Source: Taudactylus pleione
Taxonomy: Eukaryota > Chordata > Amphibia > Anura > Myobatrachidae
DNA: 64,000 nucleotides
Reading direction: 5' to 3'
NCBI GenBank assembly: GCA_031769625.1
Contig: JAUIMM010002563.1
Coordinates: 1 to 64,000, forward strand
In this document: positions 60,231-64,000 of the stretch, in pieces
Position numbering within the stretch: position 1 is the first letter of the stretch
How the letters are laid out: the number at the start of each line of letters is the position of its first letter
Notes under the pieces: model-generated
The model's database searches: none
Seen by the model: the letters and a program-made list of their open reading frames with translations, nothing else
Told to the model about the DNA's origin: nothing
Program-made: the position numbers and the translations under genes

Positions 60231-61649
60231 TTTCTCTTAAACGCAACATGGGAGAATAACCATTTCACATGACATTTGTGGGTCTTGGTCTTCAACACAT
60301 CCAGTGAAATTTTGAGCTGTCTGTGTTTGCTACTAGAGGAGATAACACAAAGTATGCGCTTTTGTGGTTTCCATTGCTTTCAATGCATTTTGGCCTAAAA
60401 CGAGCAATTGCTGTTTTCTCTTAAACGCAACATGGGAGAATAACCATTTCACATCACATTTGTGGGTCTTGGTCTTCAACACATCCAGTGAAATTTTGAG
60501 CTGTCTGTGTTTGCTACAAGAGGAGATAACACAAAGTATGCGCTTTTGTGGTTTCCATTGCTTTCAATGCATTTTGGCCTAAAACGAGCAATTGCTGTTT
60601 TCTCTTAAACGCAACATGGGAGAAAAACCATTTCACATCACATTTGTGGGTCTTGGTCTTCAACACATCTCGTGAAATTTTGAGCTGTCTGTGTTTGCTA
60701 CAAGAGGAGATAACACAAAGTATGCGCTTTTGTTATTTCCATTGCTTTCAATGCATTTTGGCCTAAAACGTGCAATTGCAGTTTTCTCTTAAACACAACA
60801 TGAGAGAAAAACCATTTCACATCACATTTGTGGGTCTTGGTCTTCAACAGATCTGGTGAAATTTTGAGCTGTCTGTGTTTGCTACAAGAGGAGATAACAC
60901 AAAGTATGCGCTTTTGTGGTTTCCATTGCTTTCAATGCATTTTGGCCTAAAACGAGCAATTGCTGTTTTCTCTTAAACGCAACATGGGAGAATAACCATT
61001 TCACATCACATTTGTGGGTCTTGGTCTTCAACACATCCAGTGAAATTTTGAGCTGTCTGTGTTTGCTACAAGAGGAGATAACACAAAGTATGCGCTTTTG
61101 TTGTTTCCATTGCTTTCAATGCATTTTGGCCTAAAACGAGCAATTGCTGTTTTCTCTTAAACGCAACATGGGAGAATAACCATTTCACATCACATTTGTG
61201 GGTCTTGGTCTTCAACACATCCAGTGAAATTTTGAGCTGTCTGTGTTTGCTACAAGAGGAGATAACACAAAGTATGCGCTTTTGTGGTTTCCATTGCTTT
61301 CAATGCATTTTGGCCTAAAACGAGCAATTGCTGTTTTCTCTTAAACGCAACATGGGAGAAAAACCATTTCACATCACATTTGTGGGTCTTGGTCTTCAAC
61401 ACATCTCGTGAAATTTTGAGCTGTCTGTGTTTGCTACAAGAGGAGATAACACAAAGTATGCGCTTTTGTTATTTCCATTGCTTTCAATGCATTTTGGCCT
61501 AAAACGAGCAATTGCTGTTTTCTCTTAAACGCAACATGGGAGAATAACCATTTCACATCACATTTGTGGGTCTTGGTCTTCAACACATCCAGTGAAATTT
61601 TGAGCTGTCTGTGTTTGCTACAAGAGGAGATAACACAAAGTATGCGCTT

Positions 61650-64000
61650 TTGTGGTTTCCATTGCTTTCAATGCATTTTGGCCTAAAACGAGCAATTGCT
61701 GTTTTCTCTTAAACGCAACATGGGAGAAAAACCATTTCACATCACATTTGTGGGTCTTGGTCTTCAACACATCCAGTGAAATTTTGAGCTGTCTGTGTTT
61801 GCTACAAGAGGAGATAACACAAAGTATGTGCTTTTGTTGTTTCCATTGCTTTCAATGCATTTTGGCCTAAAACGAGCAATTGCTGTTTTCTCTTAAACGC
61901 AACATGGGAGAATAACCATTTCACATCACATTTGTGGGTCTTGGTCTTCAACACATCCAGTGAAATTTTGAGCTGTCTGTGTTTGCTACAAGAGGAGATA
62001 ACACAAAGTATGCGCTTTTGTGGTTTCCATTGCTTTCAATGCATTTTGGCCTAAAACGAGCAATTGCTGTTTTCTCTTAAACGCAACATGGGAGAAAAAC
62101 CATTTCACATCACATTTGTGGGTCTTGGTCTTCAACACATCCAGTGAAATTTTGAGCTGTCTGTGTTTGCTACAAGAGGAGATAACACAAAGTATGCGCT
62201 TTTGTTATTTCCATTGCTTTCAATGCATTTTGGCCTAAAACGAGCAATTGCTGTTTTCTCTTAAACGCAACATGGGAGAATAACCATTTCACATCACATT
62301 TGTGGGTCTTGGTCTTCAACACATCCAGTGAAATTTTGAGCTGTCTGTGTTTGCTACAAGAGGAGATAACACAAAGTATGCGCTTTTGTTGTTTCCATTG
62401 CTTTCAATGCATTTTGGCCTAAAACGAGCAATTGCTGTTTTCTCTTAAACGCAACATGGGAGAAAAACCATTTCACATCACATTTGTGGGTCTTGGTCTT
62501 CAACACATCCAGTGAAATTTTGAGCTGTCTGTGTTTGCTACAAGAGGAGATAACACAAAGTATGCGCTTTTGTTGTTTCCATTGCTTTCAATGCATTTTG
62601 GCCTAAAACGAGCAACTGCTGTTTTCTCTTAAACGCAACATGGGAGAATAACCATTTCACATCACATTTGTGGGTCTTGGTCTTCAACAGATCTGGTGAA
62701 ATTTTGAGCTGTCTGTGTTTGCTACAAGAGGAGATAACACAAAGTATGCGCTTTTGTGGTTTCCATTGCTTTCAATGCATTTTGGCCTAAAACGAGCAAT
62801 TGCTGTTTTCTCTTAAACGCAACATGGGAGAATAACCATTTCACATCACATTTGTGGGTCTTGGTCTTCAACACATCCAGTGAAATTTTGAGCTGTCTGT
62901 GTTTGCTACAAGAGGAGATAACACAAAGTATGCGCTTTTGTTGTTTCCATTGCTTTCAATGCATTTTGGCCTAAAACGAGCAATTGCTGTTTTCTCTTAA
63001 ACGCAACATGGGAGAAAAACCATTTCACATCACATTTGTGGGTCTTGGTCTTCAACACATCCAGTGAAATTTTGAGCTGTCTGTGTTTGCTACAAGAGGA
63101 GATAACACAAAGTATGCGCTTTTGTGGTTTCCATTGCATTCAATGCATTTTGGCCTAAAACGAGCAATTGCTGTTTTCTCTTAAACGCAACATGGGAGAA
63201 TAACCATTTCACATCACATTTGTGGGTCTTGGTCTTCAACATATCCAGTGAAATTTTGAGCTGTCTGTGTTTGCTACAAGAGGAGATAACACAAAGTATG
63301 CGCTTTTGTGGTTTCCATTGCTTTCAATGCATTTTGGCCTAAAACGAGCAATTGCTGTTTTCTCTTAAACGCAACATGGGAGAATAACCATTTCACATCA
63401 CATTTGTGGGTCTTGGTCTTCAACACATCCAGTGAAATTTTGAGCTGTCTGTGTTTGCTACAAGAGGAGATAACACAAAGTATGCGCTTTTGTGGTTTCC
63501 ATTGCTTTCAATGCATTTTGGCCTAAAACGAGCAATTGCTGTTTTCTCTTAAACGCAACATGGGAGAAAAACCATTTCACATCACATTTGTGGGTCTTGG
63601 TCTTCAACACATCTCGTGAAATTTTGAGCTGTCTGTGTTTGCTACAAGAGGAGATAACACAAAGTATGCGCTTTTGTTATTTCCATTGCTTTCAATGCAT
63701 TTTGGCCTAAAACGTGCAATTGCAGTTTTCTCTTAAACGCAACATGGGAGAATAACTATTTCACATCACATTTGTGGGTCTTGGTCTTCAACACATCCAG
63801 TGAAATTTTGAGCTGTCTGTGTTTGCTACAAGAGGAGATAACACAAAGTATGCGCTTTTGTGGTTTCCATTGCTTTCAATGCATTTTGGCCTAAAACGAG
63901 CAATTGCTGTTTTCTCTTAAACGCAACATGGGAGAATAACCATTTCACATCACATTTGTGGGTCTTGGTCTTCAACACATCCAGTGAAATTTTGAGCTGT
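61650..64000. repeat. Block duplicated from 16.4-18.75 kb, continuing past the window
   Basis: The offset is constant at 45250 to the last base. Shared rare features include AGTATGTGC near 61.83 kb, AGCAACTGCT (62611 against 17361), the CATTGCATTCAATG monomer near 63.13 kb, CAACATATCC near 63.24 kb and AATAACTATT (63751 against 18501). One visible difference is AGCAATTGCAG at about 16.63 kb against AGCAATTGCTG here. Confidence 0.87.

Larger units (their letters stand above)
52896..64000. repeat. Right satellite array, 184-bp monomer (about 60 copies)
   Basis: The same satellite resumes in the same orientation directly after the LINE 5' end and continues past the window edge. Its first monomer starts at GGTCTTCAAC, three bases further along the monomer than where the left array stopped. 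Shared private variants show it is a patchwork of blocks also present in the left array rather than one simple continuation. Only satellite is present in this stretch; I see no gene or other element. Confidence 0.97.

Noticed and set aside
1..64000. CENP-B box in the satellite
   Set aside because: I looked for the TTCG ... CGGG pattern on both strands of the consensus and saw none; a centromere role is not excluded by this.
1..64000. 5S rRNA, tRNA or snRNA gene repeat
   Set aside because: The monomer has no recognisable A/B box, 5S internal control region or snRNA motif, and its runs of T do not follow any RNA-like fold.

Overview
This is a eukaryotic, non-genic window. About 57 kb of its 64 kb is one tandem satellite with a 184-bp monomer, and the array runs off both ends. 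It is split once, at 45748-52895, by a 7.1-kb non-LTR (LINE) retrotransposon lying on the minus strand with two long intact reading frames. The element's endonuclease/reverse transcriptase layout and its three-knuckle ORF1 place it in the L1/Tx1 group, most probably the Tx1 clade first known from Xenopus. That clade is common in frogs and fishes, so an amphibian or fish genome is the best guess; the host species cannot be read from the sequence. Nothing here looks bacterial or viral.

Layout. 1-45747: left satellite array, about 248 monomers, organised in several higher-order repeats (HORs). Near 1.3-6 kb the HOR is about 1420 bp and contains a monomer with a 52-bp deletion. At 9.2-12.4 kb spacings of 869 and 1421 bp alternate. 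At 12.4-28.6 kb there are mostly two-monomer (368-bp) alternations. At 28.6-39.5 kb there is a clean 1841-bp, ten-monomer HOR with one expanded (2578-bp) and one contracted (920-bp) unit. At 42.4-44.6 kb there is a near copy of the window's first 2.2 kb. 45748-52895: the LINE, read right to left as 5'UTR (91 bp), ORF1 (1056 aa), 36-bp spacer, ORF2 (1125 aa), 3'UTR (472 bp). 52896-64000: the right array, about 60 monomers, which is a mosaic of blocks copied from 7.7-8.7, 11.3-16.4, 22.7-24.0 and 16.4-18.75 kb of the left array.

How the parts relate. ORF1 (nucleic-acid-binding, gag-like) and ORF2 (endonuclease plus reverse transcriptase) would together form the RNP that copies the element into DNA by target-primed reverse transcription. 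Both frames are uninterrupted and both start codons have a good context, so the copy looks young. The satellite around 7694/7698 is an empty paralogue of the insertion site: compared with it, the insertion removed 3 bp and made no target-site duplication. The satellite itself shows no credible gene. Its many 60-134 aa open frames are the same few frames repeated at every monomer.

The most interesting observations are the precisely resolvable insertion site, the large mosaic duplications on either side of the LINE, the HOR expansion and contraction, and a 10-bp palindrome in the monomer whose two outer bases change together.
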